From an uncultured Brachyspira sp. (GTDB taxonomy: Bacteria > Spirochaetota > Brachyspiria > Brachyspirales > Brachyspiraceae): DNA of 39,394 nt. Shown here piece by piece: positions 26,042 to 34,490 of the stretch; positions within the stretch are counted from its first letter, which is position 1; the number at the start of each line of letters is the position of its first letter. The position numbers and the translations under genes were made by a program. The stretch spans positions 1 to 39,394 of the forward strand of contig CAKVCG010000003.1 in NCBI GenBank assembly GCA_934725525.1, given 5' to 3'. The notes under the pieces were generated by a model. That model saw only the letters and a program-made list of their open reading frames with translations. It did no database searches and had not been told where the DNA came from.

Positions 26042-28113
26042 ACTTTAAATAATCCTTTGTTTTTTATCTGCCTTTCAACCATAAGTCCGTTGCATTTCGG
26101 ACAAGGAGTTTGAATCGGCTTATCCCAACTTACGAAATCGCATTTAGGATAATTGGAACAACCGTAGAATTCTCTTCCTCTTTTAGAGCGCTTTAAAGTT
26201 ATATCGCCTTGACATTTAGGACATACTCCGAAAGAAATTCCTTTAGCGTTTTTGCATTCAGGGAAGCCCGAACATGCTATAAAATATCCGTATCTTCCGA
26301 GCCTTTTAATCATCTTCTTTCCACATTTCTCGCATACAAAATCGGTTTCTTCGTTGAAAAAATCCTTCATATTATGAATATTTTCCGCAGCCGTTTTTAG
26401 CGTATCCAAAAAATGAGGGTAGAATTCTTTTAACATTTTATTCCATTCTATATTATCGTCTTCTATTTTATCAAGTTTACTTTCCATATCCGCCGTAAAA
26501 CCGATATTTACAAGCTCGGGAAAATTTTCGCTTATAAGTTCGTTTACCAATTTTCCCAATTCGGTAGGCACCAACTGTTTGCCTTTTCTTTGCACATAAT
26601 GTCTCGCTATTATAGTTCTGATAATCGGAGCGTAAGTCGAAGGTCTGCCTATTCCCTCTTCTTCGAGGACTTTTACCAAAGAAGCATCATTATATCGCGG
26701 AGGCGGAGTCGTAAAATGTTGTTGCGGATTATTTTCTATAAATTCGCAAATTTCGTCTTTAGAAAGATTAGGCATTTTGGAGGCTTTTTCTTTATCTCCT
26801 TTATCTATGGTTAGAACTTTTAAGTAGCCGTCAAATTCTATTTTTGAAGAAGAAACGGAAAATTCGCAATCTCCAGCCGTTATAATCGCTCTCGTATTTT
26901 TCATTTTTGCTGGAAGCATTTGCGAAGAAACGAATCTTTCCCATATTAATTTATACAATTTATATTGGTCATTTTTCAAATATTCTTTCACGCTATCGGG
27001 AGTCAAAAACACATTTGTCGGTCTTATCGACTCATGCGCGTCTTGAGCGTTTTTCTTTACCGAATAGCTTGGGGCTTCCGTTGGCAAATAATTTTCTCCG
27101 AACTCTTTTTTTATAAATTCTCTCGCTTGCCCTTGAGCGACTGGAGATATTCTCACGCTGTCCGTTCTCATATAAGTTATAAGTCCCGTTGATTCTCCCG
27201 CTATAGAAGCTCCTTCGTATAAACCTTGAGCTATTTGCATCGTTTTTGAAGAATTAAAACCAAGCGATGTGCTTGCAGCTTGTTGCAATTTGCTTGTAGT
27301 ATAAGGAGCGATTGGATTTCTTAATCTATCTCTAACATCGACTGAAGAAACCTTATAAATTTTATCTTTCAAATGATTTATTATTTCGTCCACATCTTCT
27401 TTAGTTTTTAATTCTATTTTTTCGCCTTTATATTTTTGAAGTTCGGCTGCGAATTCTTTATTTTTATGTTTTAAGAATACTTCAAAAGTCCAATATTCTA
27501 CGGGAACAAAAGCCTCAATTTCTCCTTCTCTATTGCAAATTATAAGCAAAGCTACATTTTGAACTCTGCCAGCCGATAATCCTCTTTTTATTTTTTCCCA
27601 TAATAAAGGACTCAAATTATATCCAATCAATCTATCCAAAACTCTTCTCGCCTTTTGGGCGTTCACTTTCGCGACATCAATATCTCTAGGTTTTTCAATC
27701 GCTTCGTTAAGCGCGTCTTTAGTTATTTCATGAAAAACTATTCTCTTTATAGGAATGTTAGCGTTTGCCGTTTTGATTTTATTTCCTATATGCCAAGCTA
27801 TACTCTCACCCTCTCTATCATCGTCTGCCGCAAGTAAAACTTCTTCGGACTTTTTAGCTTCTCTTTTAAGTTCGTTTAATATTTTTGCTCTTCCTCTTAT
27901 CGTAATATACTCGGGTTCGAATCCATTATTTACATCGATGGCAATTCTGCTTCGAGGCAAATCTATTAAATGCCCCATAGAAGACATAACTACATAATCC
28001 GCTCCCAAATACCTGTTAATAGTTTTTGCCTTTGCCGGAGACTCCACTATTACGAGTTTTTTCTTTTTAGAATTATTTCTTAACTTTTTTTCAATCTTAG
28101 TATTAGTTTCCAT
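25981..28113 (-). CDS. topA: DNA topoisomerase I
   Basis: TopA (710 residues) relaxes negative supercoils through a 5'-phosphotyrosine intermediate. The Toprim domain has LVIVESPAKAKTINRYLG and LAADDDREGESIAWHI. The catalytic Tyr is in TGLITYMRTDSVRIS. GRVQNVALLII and YNDASLVKVLEEEGIGRPST are also typical. Three C-terminal zinc ribbons follow: CEKCGKKMIKRLGRYGYFIAC, CPKCQGDITLKRSKRGREFYG with CSNYPKC, and CPKCNGLM with CIKEDC. The tail EEMSEEEKEE is very acidic and its codons double as the basic leader of the amidase gene. dprA lies 42 bases upstream, a very common neighbour. Confidence 0.96.
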   Translation of the reverse strand: METNTKIEKKLRNNSKKKKLVIVESPAKAKTINRYLGADYVVMSSMGHLIDLPRSRIAIDVNNGFEPEYITIRGRAKILNELKREAKKSEEVLLAADDDREGESIAWHIGNKIKTANANIPIKRIVFHEITKDALNEAIEKPRDIDVAKVNAQKARRVLDRLIGYNLSPLLWEKIKRGLSAGRVQNVALLIICNREGEIEAFVPVEYWTFEVFLKHKNKEFAAELQKYKGEKIELKTKEDVDEIINHLKDKIYKVSSVDVRDRLRNPIAPYTTSKLQQAASTSLGFNSSKTMQIAQGLYEGASIAGESTGLITYMRTDSVRISPVAQGQAREFIKKEFGENYLPTEAPSYSVKKNAQDAHESIRPTNVFLTPDSVKEYLKNDQYKLYKLIWERFVSSQMLPAKMKNTRAIITAGDCEFSVSSSKIEFDGYLKVLTIDKGDKEKASKMPNLSKDEICEFIENNPQQHFTTPPPRYNDASLVKVLEEEGIGRPSTYAPIIRTIIARHYVQRKGKQLVPTELGKLVNELISENFPELVNIGFTADMESKLDKIEDDNIEWNKMLKEFYPHFLDTLKTAAENIHNMKDFFNEETDFVCEKCGKKMIKRLGRYGYFIACSGFPECKNAKGISFGVCPKCQGDITLKRSKRGREFYGCSNYPKCDFVSWDKPIQTPCPKCNGLMVERQIKNKGLFKVCIKEDCGYSEEMSEEEKEE

Positions 28114-28155
28114 TATCTCTATCCCATTTTCAATTTTTAATTTTGAGTAACTCTC

Positions 28156-29406
28156 TTAAAATAAAGTAGTGTAATATTTTCCAGACATCTGTTTTATAAA
28201 GCCTTTTATTTCAAGCTGCATTAAAATCGAAGTTACAACCTGAGTTTTCATTCTTGTTTTCTCTATAATATCGTCAATGTGGACTTTATCGTTTTTTCTT
28301 ATCATATCGTAAAGTTTAGCTTCGTCTCCTTTCAAATTCGGTTTTTCAGTTTTTTTATTTTCAGGAATTATTCTTATCGTTTTATTTTCTTTTTTTTCTT
28401 CGTATTCTTTATTTTTTCTAACCTTTATAATTTTATTTTCTTTACTGTCATTTTTATTTGGAATATTACCGCCTTCAAAATATTTTAATTTCATTTTCAA
28501 ATAATCGTCATCGTTTGAAAATATAGAATCAAAATCTTCAAGTATATCGGTTATATCTCTCGCTATTTTAGCTCCGTCTTTATATAATTTATGATTTCCG
28601 AAGTATTCTCTTAATTTTTCATTATAAGGCGCTATATAAACCTCTCTTCCTTGATTTAAAGCGTAATCTACCGTTATTAAGGCTCCAGATTTACTCGAAG
28701 CCTCAACCATTATTGTGGCGTAAGACAATCCGGATATTATTCTGTTTCTTCTTGGAAAATTTATTCTGTCGGGGCTTCTTCCAACTTCAAATTCGCTTAC
28801 TACTATCCCGCTTTCAATCAACTTATTATAAACTTTAACATTCTCGGAAGGATAAACTATATCTATACCGTTTCCCAAAACCGCAACCGTATTAACAAGC
28901 GAGGATATTGCGCCTAAATGCGCTTCTTTGTCTATTCCTTTTGCCATTCCTGACACAACAGTTATATTTAACGCCGATAATTTTGAAGCCATATCGAACG
29001 CGTATTTTTTGCTTTCGTTAGTCGGATTTCTTGTTCCCACCATAGATACCGAATTTCTTCTCAATTTTCTTAAATCGCCTTTATAATAGAGTATATACGG
29101 AGGATTATCTATCTGTTTTAAGTTAAACGGATATTCTCTATCAAATAAACTTAAAATTCCTATTTCATGTTCCTTGGATTTTTTTATTATATTTTCTGCT
29201 TTATCCAATATTTCATTTTTACTAAAAACTAAAGGCTTAAGTTTGAATTTCTTTTCTATCAATTCTTTTAAATCTTTTTCTTTATCTTCAAAAATATTTT
29301 CAACCGATTCGTAATGTTTTATAAGTTCGTATATTCTTCTGTCTCCGATTTTTTCAATTTGATTAAGGGCTATCAAATAAGTCTTTATGTTATCGTCTTT
29401 ATTCAT
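28156..29406 (-). CDS. dprA: DNA-processing protein DprA (Smf)
   Basis: DprA (416 residues) binds incoming single-stranded DNA and loads RecA in natural transformation; it is also kept in many species not known to be competent. An N-terminal helical part is followed by the Rossmann-like domain with VSMVGTRNPTNESKKYAFD, VVSGMAKGIDKEAHLGAI, VAVLGNGIDIVYPSENVKVY, SEFEVGRSPDRINFPRRNRI and SKSGALITVDYALNQGREVY. A Lys/Glu-rich linker (about residues 310-350) leads to a winged-helix domain at the end (LYDMIRKNDKVHIDDIIEKT). It is six bases after the TPR lipoprotein and 42 bases before topA. Confidence 0.93.
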   Translation of the reverse strand: MNKDDNIKTYLIALNQIEKIGDRRIYELIKHYESVENIFEDKEKDLKELIEKKFKLKPLVFSKNEILDKAENIIKKSKEHEIGILSLFDREYPFNLKQIDNPPYILYYKGDLRKLRRNSVSMVGTRNPTNESKKYAFDMASKLSALNITVVSGMAKGIDKEAHLGAISSLVNTVAVLGNGIDIVYPSENVKVYNKLIESGIVVSEFEVGRSPDRINFPRRNRIISGLSYATIMVEASSKSGALITVDYALNQGREVYIAPYNEKLREYFGNHKLYKDGAKIARDITDILEDFDSIFSNDDDYLKMKLKYFEGGNIPNKNDSKENKIIKVRKNKEYEEKKENKTIRIIPENKKTEKPNLKGDEAKLYDMIRKNDKVHIDDIIEKTRMKTQVVTSILMQLEIKGFIKQMSGKYYTTLF

Positions 29407-29412
29407 TTTGTT

Positions 29413-30117
29413 TTAATTACCCATACCCGCTATCTGATTTATATTATCCAACGCTCTTTGCCTTACCGCCGTGGATTCGGTTAAATTCGATATTTTTCTG
29501 TAAACCTCAACCGCTCCGTCTTTATTTCCAACGTTATATTGCAATCTTGCCAAAACAAATAAATAATCCTCATTGTTTGGCGAGAGTTTAATCGCTTTAT
29601 TTATAAGTTCCAAAGCCTCTTTGTAATAATTCTGCCGGATTCCTTTAAGCGAAGCCAATGCCGCATAATAATTTGGATTACTAGCGTCTTTACTAATTGC
29701 AAAATTTATATTGTTTTCCGCTCTTTCTATAAAATCTTTTTTCTTATTTTCCGTATCCGCGCTTTCAACCAAATAAGAATAAGATATTCCGAGTCCGTAT
29801 CTTAAATAAGGACTGTTAGGTAAAATTTTCAAAGCTTCTGAAAAATATTTAGCGGAATATCCGTATTGCGCTTTAGCCAAACTTCTCTCTCCCAAAAGTC
29901 TATATACCGCGGCGAGTCTATCTTGAGCGTATATCTTTTGATTTATTATATCGTTATAAGTTCCCGTTATTTCGAGTAGCGCTTTATCGTCGTCTTCGTT
30001 TTTTCCTTTTTCGTATAAAGTATACGCCTTATTTAAATTATATCTATTTTTAAAAACTTGATTACATGAACAAAGAATCGTAACAAATATTATAATGATT
30101 TTATAATTTTTCTTCAT
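29413..30117 (-). CDS. TPR-repeat lipoprotein
   Basis: The open frame extends to 30252, but the start is best placed at the ATG at 30115-30117 because it gives a clean lipoprotein signal (MKKNYKIIIIFVTILCSCNQ) and has AAAGG about ten bases upstream. The 45 residues before it are unlike an N-terminus. The 234-residue product has a lipidated Cys at about residue 18 and TPR repeats such as AAVYRLLGERSLAKAQYGY, YSAKYFSEALKILPNSPYLR, YYAALASLKGIRQNYYKEAL and LARLQYNVGNKDGAVEVY. It is probably an envelope scaffold. It leads the dprA-topA-amiC run. Confidence 0.82.
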   Translation of the reverse strand: MKKNYKIIIIFVTILCSCNQVFKNRYNLNKAYTLYEKGKNEDDDKALLEITGTYNDIINQKIYAQDRLAAVYRLLGERSLAKAQYGYSAKYFSEALKILPNSPYLRYGLGISYSYLVESADTENKKKDFIERAENNINFAISKDASNPNYYAALASLKGIRQNYYKEALELINKAIKLSPNNEDYLFVLARLQYNVGNKDGAVEVYRKISNLTESTAVRQRALDNINQIAGMGN

Positions 30118-30741
30118 AAATAAAAACCTTTTTTTAATTAGTTTATAATATATATAATTATAAAAAAAGTAAAGGAAGTTGTCATTAAATTTTTCATACA
30201 ATACACTATGTATATAAAAACAAAGGGAGTTATAACTTTTTATTATCAACATTATTTACAATAATTAATGTATTTCATTATGTGAATTTTATTAATAAAT
30301 TTTTATAAATAATAATTTATAATCAATATTAATTCCAAAAATACTATAAACAATATAATTAATATATTTTTTATTTTATTCTTATGTAAAAAATTTACTA
30401 ACATATAAACTGCATGATAATAACAATATATTTTAAAATATAAAATAATATATTATTTAAAAAATAAAATCATCAAAAAATTTAAAATGAATTCAAAAGA
30501 TATATTAAATTAATAAATTCAATAAAATATTAATTGTTAATAAATTGTTTATAATGTTAATAAATTTTAGTCGCATTATTAAATATAAATTCATAAAATA
30601 AATTTTTATAATTTACTTTAAATATAAAATTTATAAAAAATATATATAATTAATATCTATTATTTAAATTTAAATTATGAATTTTATAATTGGCATTTTT
30701 AAATTTATTATGTTATAATTTTAAAAAACAAAATACATAAA
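30118..30741. other. Gene-free, extremely A+T-rich intergenic region
   Basis: About 620 bases lie between the divergent TPR-lipoprotein and pseudokinase genes. No open frame longer than a few dozen codons has a plausible start other than the upstream extension of the lipoprotein frame. G and C are very sparse and many TTTATAA/TTAATAA-like steps make the DNA probably bent or easily melted. The only supported element is the promoter at 30690-30719. No tRNA, riboswitch or array was seen. Confidence 0.7.
30690..30719 (+). promoter_or_regulatory. Sigma-70 promoter of the pseudokinase/LuxR operon
   Basis: TTGGCA (30690-30695) is followed after 18 bases by a perfect TATAAT (30714-30719). Transcription would start near 30726, leaving a leader of only about 16-25 bases before the candidate start codons (30742 and 30751). 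There is no clear Shine-Dalgarno sequence. Confidence 0.7.
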
Positions 30742-31515
30742 ATGTTACTTATGAAAAAAGTTTTCTATATAAACGATAAATTGAGAGGTCTATTATCCAA
30801 TATTATATACGATATTCAAAATTATAATTCGACTATAATAAAATATGTAGAGATTATGTCAAATGGTATAGATTCTTTTGATTATATTGAAGAAAGTAAA
30901 AAATCTATATTAAGACAATCTTTCTTGATAGATAAAGTTATGAAAATGTTTTATGACTTTAACGATATAAATTCAAATAATTTAGTTTTAAACAAAACTT
31001 TTGAAAGTATAGATAAGATTATTAAAAATATTGCAAACGATTTTGAAGATTTATTTTTATCCAAAAGAATTAAGGTGAAATTTGAAAATGAAGGAAACAA
31101 GAATAATTATAAAGCGTTATTAGATAAATCTAAAATTGATAACGCAATATCCAGTATTTTTTTATTTATATATAATATAGCAAAGGTTAATAGTTTTATA
31201 AGTATATCGCATGGTTTGGTAGATTATAATGATGAGGAATTTTTATTCAATAACGGTTCAAGAAACAATTTAATAGATAATAATGTTTTAATAGAAATAG
31301 TTTTTGAATCTCAAAATATACCAGAAGAATTAGAATTAAAACTTTTTAAAACTCCTCTATTAACTTATAACGAAGATAATTTTAATAATTTATATTTATA
31401 TACTTCTTATAATATTATAATTAAACATTTTGGAGACATTTGGATGGATAATATAGGAAATAGAAATAATAGGAAAATCAATATAATTTTACCAATTAAA
31501 AAGGTTTATGAATAA
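30742..31515 (+). CDS. Degenerate histidine-kinase-like protein (pseudokinase)
   Basis: A 257-residue soluble protein (or 254 from the second ATG at 30751). Its layout matches a kinase core without a sensor: a dimerisation-like helix pair (LRGLLSNIIYDIQNYNSTII, then SILRQSFLIDKVMKMF) and an HATPase-like C-terminus ending IIIKHFGDIWMDNIG...KINIILPIKK, the usual final strand and helix of histidine kinases. The catalytic marks are altered. Tyr23 stands where NISHE-type kinases have the phosphorylated His. The N-box Asn pair appears as Ser/Phe (IDNAISSIFLFIYNIAKVN). The G1 box D-x-G-x-G is ESQN before IPEELELKLF. The G2 glycines are missing (NLYLYTSYNIIIKH). It therefore probably neither binds ATP nor phosphorylates. 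Its stop overlaps the start of the membrane LuxR gene. Family assignment is by pattern only. Confidence 0.6.
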   Translation: MLLMKKVFYINDKLRGLLSNIIYDIQNYNSTIIKYVEIMSNGIDSFDYIEESKKSILRQSFLIDKVMKMFYDFNDINSNNLVLNKTFESIDKIIKNIANDFEDLFLSKRIKVKFENEGNKNNYKALLDKSKIDNAISSIFLFIYNIAKVNSFISISHGLVDYNDEEFLFNNGSRNNLIDNNVLIEIVFESQNIPEELELKLFKTPLLTYNEDNFNNLYLYTSYNIIIKHFGDIWMDNIGNRNNRKINIILPIKKVYE

Positions 31516-32482
31516 TATATTTGGATACATAATTTTAATTTTATACCTTATTGCCTTTATAATAGGTTTCACAACAATAATTTATTCTATAATCTATTAT
31601 ATGATAGAAAGAATAACTTGGCTTAAATATTATTTAATATTTTTATCGGCATTTGGATTTCTTTTATTTATAAGAGCCATAAAACTACTTAGCTTTTTAA
31701 CCATTCCTATATTTTTATCCAATATCATATTTAATACTTTATACTTTTTTGCTTTAAGTATATCTATGTCATTAATGTTATATTTTATTCCAGCTTTCTT
31801 ATATAGATTTTTGGGACTTAAATGGGCAGTAAAGGAAAACGTCGAATATTTAATTTTATCGGTGGTATTTTTTGTATTAAGTATATTAGGAATTCTCTTG
31901 CATTTCAATTTTTATATAATTGCAAATAGAATATTTTATCTTTTAATTTTGTTTTTGTTTATATTAGGTTTTTTTAATTATAAAAATATAAAAGATAAAA
32001 TGATAAAGTTTATTGTCAAAATATTAGGATTAGTAACTATACTTATATATCCTATTTTAGTATATCAATTAATCATACTAAATAAAAACGATTTAGATAT
32101 AGGTTCTATAGATATAACTTTAATTCTGTTTTATATATGGTGGAATTTAGTAATGCTTGGTTATCTGCTATGGTATTTTATAAGTATTGTTAAAAATAAA
32201 AGTAATGTTATAGATAAGAATTTGGTTGAAAATAATTTAAAAAATGTTGAGGGAAAGGAAAGCAAAAATGAAAATAAATCATCTTCAAAAAAAGAGGAAC
32301 AAATTAATTTGACGAAAAGGGAAAAGGAAATATTATCTTATTTACTTTCCGGCAAAACAAATAAAGAAGTTTCAGTAACATTAAATATATCTCTAAATAC
32401 CGTTAATAATCATGTGGCAAATATATACGATAAATCTGGCGTAAAAAACAGGGTGGAATTGGTTAATAAATTTTCAAAATAA
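31508..32482 (+). CDS. Seven-helix membrane protein with C-terminal LuxR-type DNA-binding domain
   Basis: A 324-residue protein with seven hydrophobic segments (about residues 3-31, 41-62, 66-100, 111-137, 141-157, 164-190 and 200-227). A Lys/Asn/Glu linker follows (about 228-266), then a LuxR-family helix-turn-helix at 267-324: NLTKREKEILSYLLSGKTNK, EVSVTLNISLNTVNNHVANI, YDKSGVKNRVELVNKF. The recognition-helix pattern (xxNTVxxHxxxIYxKxGVxxR) is standard. There is no receiver domain, so the membrane part should be the sensor and the regulator would act from the membrane or after release. Its ATG overlaps the end of the kinase-like gene by eight bases, implying coupled translation. A terminator follows. 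Ligand and targets are unknown. Confidence 0.85.
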   Translation: MNNIFGYIILILYLIAFIIGFTTIIYSIIYYMIERITWLKYYLIFLSAFGFLLFIRAIKLLSFLTIPIFLSNIIFNTLYFFALSISMSLMLYFIPAFLYRFLGLKWAVKENVEYLILSVVFFVLSILGILLHFNFYIIANRIFYLLILFLFILGFFNYKNIKDKMIKFIVKILGLVTILIYPILVYQLIILNKNDLDIGSIDITLILFYIWWNLVMLGYLLWYFISIVKNKSNVIDKNLVENNLKNVEGKESKNENKSSSKKEEQINLTKREKEILSYLLSGKTNKEVSVTLNISLNTVNNHVANIYDKSGVKNRVELVNKFSK

Positions 32483-32520
32483 TATGTCAAAATTTATATG
32501 TTTATGATAACTTTAGAACA

Positions 32521-32549
32521 AAAATAGCAAGCATAAAGCTTGCCATTTT
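32521..32549. terminator. Bidirectional terminator
   Basis: AAAAT-A-GCAAGC pairs with GCTTGC-C-ATTTT around a five-base loop (ATAAA), with one internal mismatch. It sits between the converging LuxR-type gene and the minus-strand FlgM-like gene, with T runs on both strands. Confidence 0.75.
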
Positions 32550-32575
32550 ATATAATCTCTATTAAAAACAAACCT

Positions 32576-32872
32576 TTAATTTTCGGTTGGCATAGAATCT
32601 ATAATAGAATTTGCCAAACTATTAAGAACTTCTTCTCTCAAAGCGCCGTCTTGCATATACATTTCAAGTCTTTTTTTAGCTTCCGCTACTTTTTCTTCTC
32701 TTATATCTGGAGTGTTTCTTACTATCGATAGAAGTTTTTCATTTTGCAAAGCTATTTCAGATTCTTTAGAAATATCTATTCTATCATATCCTGTATTGGA
32801 AATTTTTTCATTATGCCTAACATTAGATTTTTGCTGTATATTAGCGGCGCCGCCTATTTTATCAATTGTCAT
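32576..32872 (-). CDS. flgM: FlgM-like anti-sigma factor
   Basis: The frame opens at 32902, but the start at ATG 32870-32872 is preferred: AAGGAG lies six bases upstream and the product then begins MTIDKIGGAANIQQKS, as FlgM proteins do. The 98-residue product has a disordered N-terminus, RIDISKESEIALQNEKL and the conserved RNTPDIREEKVAEAKKRLE helix, ending in VLNSLANSIIDSM. FlgM holds the flagellar sigma factor FliA until hook completion. The call rests on this PD(V/I)R-x-EKV pattern and on overall length. The start overlaps the last 11 bases of rsmI, so expression is coupled to that gene. Confidence 0.68.
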   Translation of the reverse strand: MTIDKIGGAANIQQKSNVRHNEKISNTGYDRIDISKESEIALQNEKLLSIVRNTPDIREEKVAEAKKRLEMYMQDGALREEVLNSLANSIIDSMPTEN

Positions 32873-33638
32873 AATTTGACTCCTTAAATATATTTTCGGC
32901 ATTAGGGTTGCATACTTTAAATTTTCTATTGTTAATAATCATACAAAATTCTCCTTTACTAATTATACTATTATCGGAAAAAAAATCAATTATATTTTTA
33001 GCTTTATCTCTAACAATTTGCTCAAATTTTTTTGTAAGTTCCCTTCCAAGTATAATATCCGTATTTTCTCCAAATATGTTAACTATATCATTAACGCAGC
33101 TTTTAATTCTATGAACCGATTCGTATATTACAATAATATTTTTTTCTTTATCGTAAAGTTCTTTTAATTGATTTCTTCTTTTTCCGCTTTTATTTGAAAG
33201 AAATCCAACAAATAAAATATCGCCCGATAAACCAGAAACCGAGAGTAAGGTAGTAAAGGCTGATATTCCTCCTATTGGAATTATGTTAATATTATTTTCT
33301 ATAGCTTTATTTATTATGCTAACTCCAGGGTCGCTTATGCAAGGAGTTCCAGCATCGCTTATTATAGCGGCGGAATTTCCTTTTAATATATTTTCTATAT
33401 ATTTATTTATTTTATTTTCAGAAGAATGACTATGATACGAATATAAAGGCTTTTTTATTTTATAAAAGTTTAATAATTTAATCGCCACTCTCGTATCTTC
33501 CGCTAAAATAAAATCTACATTATTTAAAGTTTTCAACGCTCTAATTGTTATATCTTCCATATTTCCTATCGGAGTAGCCACGACATAAATAGCCGATTTT
33601 TTTATTTGATTATTTTCATTATTATTAAACAATTCCAT
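32862..33638 (-). CDS. rsmI: 16S rRNA (cytidine-2'-O)-methyltransferase RsmI
   Basis: RsmI (258 residues) methylates the ribose of C1402 in 16S rRNA. It has the tetrapyrrole-methylase fold with YVVATPIGNMEDITIRALK, LAEDTRVAIKLLNFY, YSYHSHSSENKI, AAIISDAGTPCISDPG, IIPIGGISAFTTLLSVSGL and GRELTKKFEQIVR. It is a little shorter than the family mean because the C-terminal tail is missing, which does not affect the fold. The ATG side faces two parS-like sites in the region shared with the DUF2726 gene. Its stop overlaps the start of the FlgM-like gene. Confidence 0.93.
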   Translation of the reverse strand: MELFNNNENNQIKKSAIYVVATPIGNMEDITIRALKTLNNVDFILAEDTRVAIKLLNFYKIKKPLYSYHSHSSENKINKYIENILKGNSAAIISDAGTPCISDPGVSIINKAIENNINIIPIGGISAFTTLLSVSGLSGDILFVGFLSNKSGKRRNQLKELYDKEKNIIVIYESVHRIKSCVNDIVNIFGENTDIILGRELTKKFEQIVRDKAKNIIDFFSDNSIISKGEFCMIINNRKFKVCNPNAENIFKESNYDN

Positions 33639-33670
33639 AGTTTTAATAAATATTTCCTTTATTTAAAATA

Positions 33671-33686
33671 TGTTTCACATGAAACA
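33671..33686 (+). promoter_or_regulatory. parS-like site 1
   Basis: TGTTTCACATGAAACA differs from the widespread ParB-binding consensus TGTTTCACGTGAAACA at one base. It lies between the divergent rsmI and DUF2726 genes, 33 bases from the rsmI start. Confidence 0.6.
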
Positions 33687-33704
33687 TTATATAATATAAA
33701 ACCA

Positions 33705-33791
33705 AATTTTTATAATTTTGTAGTATTTTTAAATGTTTCACATGAAACATTTGAGAGGTTTTAAATAATATTTTAAGTTTGTATTCCGATA
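33705..33791 (+). repeat. Direct repeat copy A (parS-like site plus 26-base element)
   Basis: AATTTTTATAATTTTGTAGTA, then parS-like site 2, then the 26-base element at 33766-33791 (TAATATTTTAAG, TTTGTATTCCGATA). The same order is found again at 34489-34583 with one mismatch in the 26-base element. Copy A lies just before the DUF2726 gene. Confidence 0.75.
33734..33749 (+). promoter_or_regulatory. parS-like site 2
   Basis: An identical 16-base copy of TGTTTCACATGAAACA in the same orientation, 47 bases after site 1 and 84 bases before the DUF2726 start codon. Confidence 0.6.
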
Positions 33792-33833
33792 ATTATATAA
33801 ATAAACTTATTTTATAAATAGAAATTAATTTTT

Positions 33834-34490
33834 ATGGAAGCTTTTTTATCTATTATCGTATTATTTATTATAGTTGTTTATTTTATATCCAAATCGTCTA
33901 AATATGTTGGTTATGGCAGAAAAAGAAGATTTTATAAAAATAAATGGAATAATCAATATAATAAACAAAGCAAAGTCGAAAGAAGTCTTGAATATATGGC
34001 AGATGGAAAAATTAGAGTAAAAAGAATTATGAATAAAGAGGAAAATCAAATATATTATACAATTCTAAAAATATTTAAAAATAGTTATAATATTAATACT
34101 CAAGTATCTTTTAAGGCTTTTTTGGATGCGGAATATGGAACAAAATCTTGGCTTTCATTTAGAGATTTTTATTGCGATTTTCTTCTTACATATAAAATAG
34201 GCGAAGATTATCATAAACCAGCGGCGGTAATAGAATATCATGGAGGAGGGCATTATGGAGATAGCGCGGAGTCAAAAAATAGGGTTATTGAAAATGATTA
34301 TATAAAAAATAAAGTTTTAAATAAAGTTGGAATTAAAATTTTTATAATTAAAGAAGAAGATATAAAAAACGACAAAAGATATATTGATAATAAAAAATTA
34401 GAAGAATTCCTAATAAATATTTATTCTCAAATGAAATATTTTGAAAATCAAAAAACATCGTATATTAAAAATATAAACATAATAACCTAA
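33834..34490 (+). CDS. Membrane-anchored DUF2726 protein (nuclease-like fold)
   Basis: A 218-residue protein with one N-terminal membrane helix (about residues 2-18), a basic linker (GRKRRFYKNKWNNQ) and a DUF2726-type domain: IYYTILKIFKNSYNINTQV, FRDFYCDFLLTYKIG, AAVIEYHGGGHYGD, ENDYIKNKVLNKVGIKIFII. DUF2726 has a PD-(D/E)XK-like pattern. Here the acidic positions are Asp in CDFLL and Glu in VIEYH, and the usual third residue (Lys or Asp of ExK) is His. The domain also resembles very-short-patch-repair-like nucleases in arrangement. Activity is not proven. It is flanked on both sides by identical parS-like sequences and repeated upstream elements, so its expression or location may be tied to them. 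Confidence 0.72.
   Translation: MEAFLSIIVLFIIVVYFISKSSKYVGYGRKRRFYKNKWNNQYNKQSKVERSLEYMADGKIRVKRIMNKEENQIYYTILKIFKNSYNINTQVSFKAFLDAEYGTKSWLSFRDFYCDFLLTYKIGEDYHKPAAVIEYHGGGHYGDSAESKNRVIENDYIKNKVLNKVGIKIFIIKEEDIKNDKRYIDNKKLEEFLINIYSQMKYFENQKTSYIKNINIIT

Noticed and set aside
30118..30252. Longer N-terminus of the TPR lipoprotein (start at 30252)
   Set aside because: The added 45 residues precede a complete lipoprotein signal peptide with its own ribosome site, so the internal ATG is the better start.
33639..33833. Replication origin near the parS-like sites
   Set aside because: I saw no DnaA-box cluster (TTATCCACA-like) and no dnaA, dnaN or gyrase genes in the window, so only the parS-like sites are reported.
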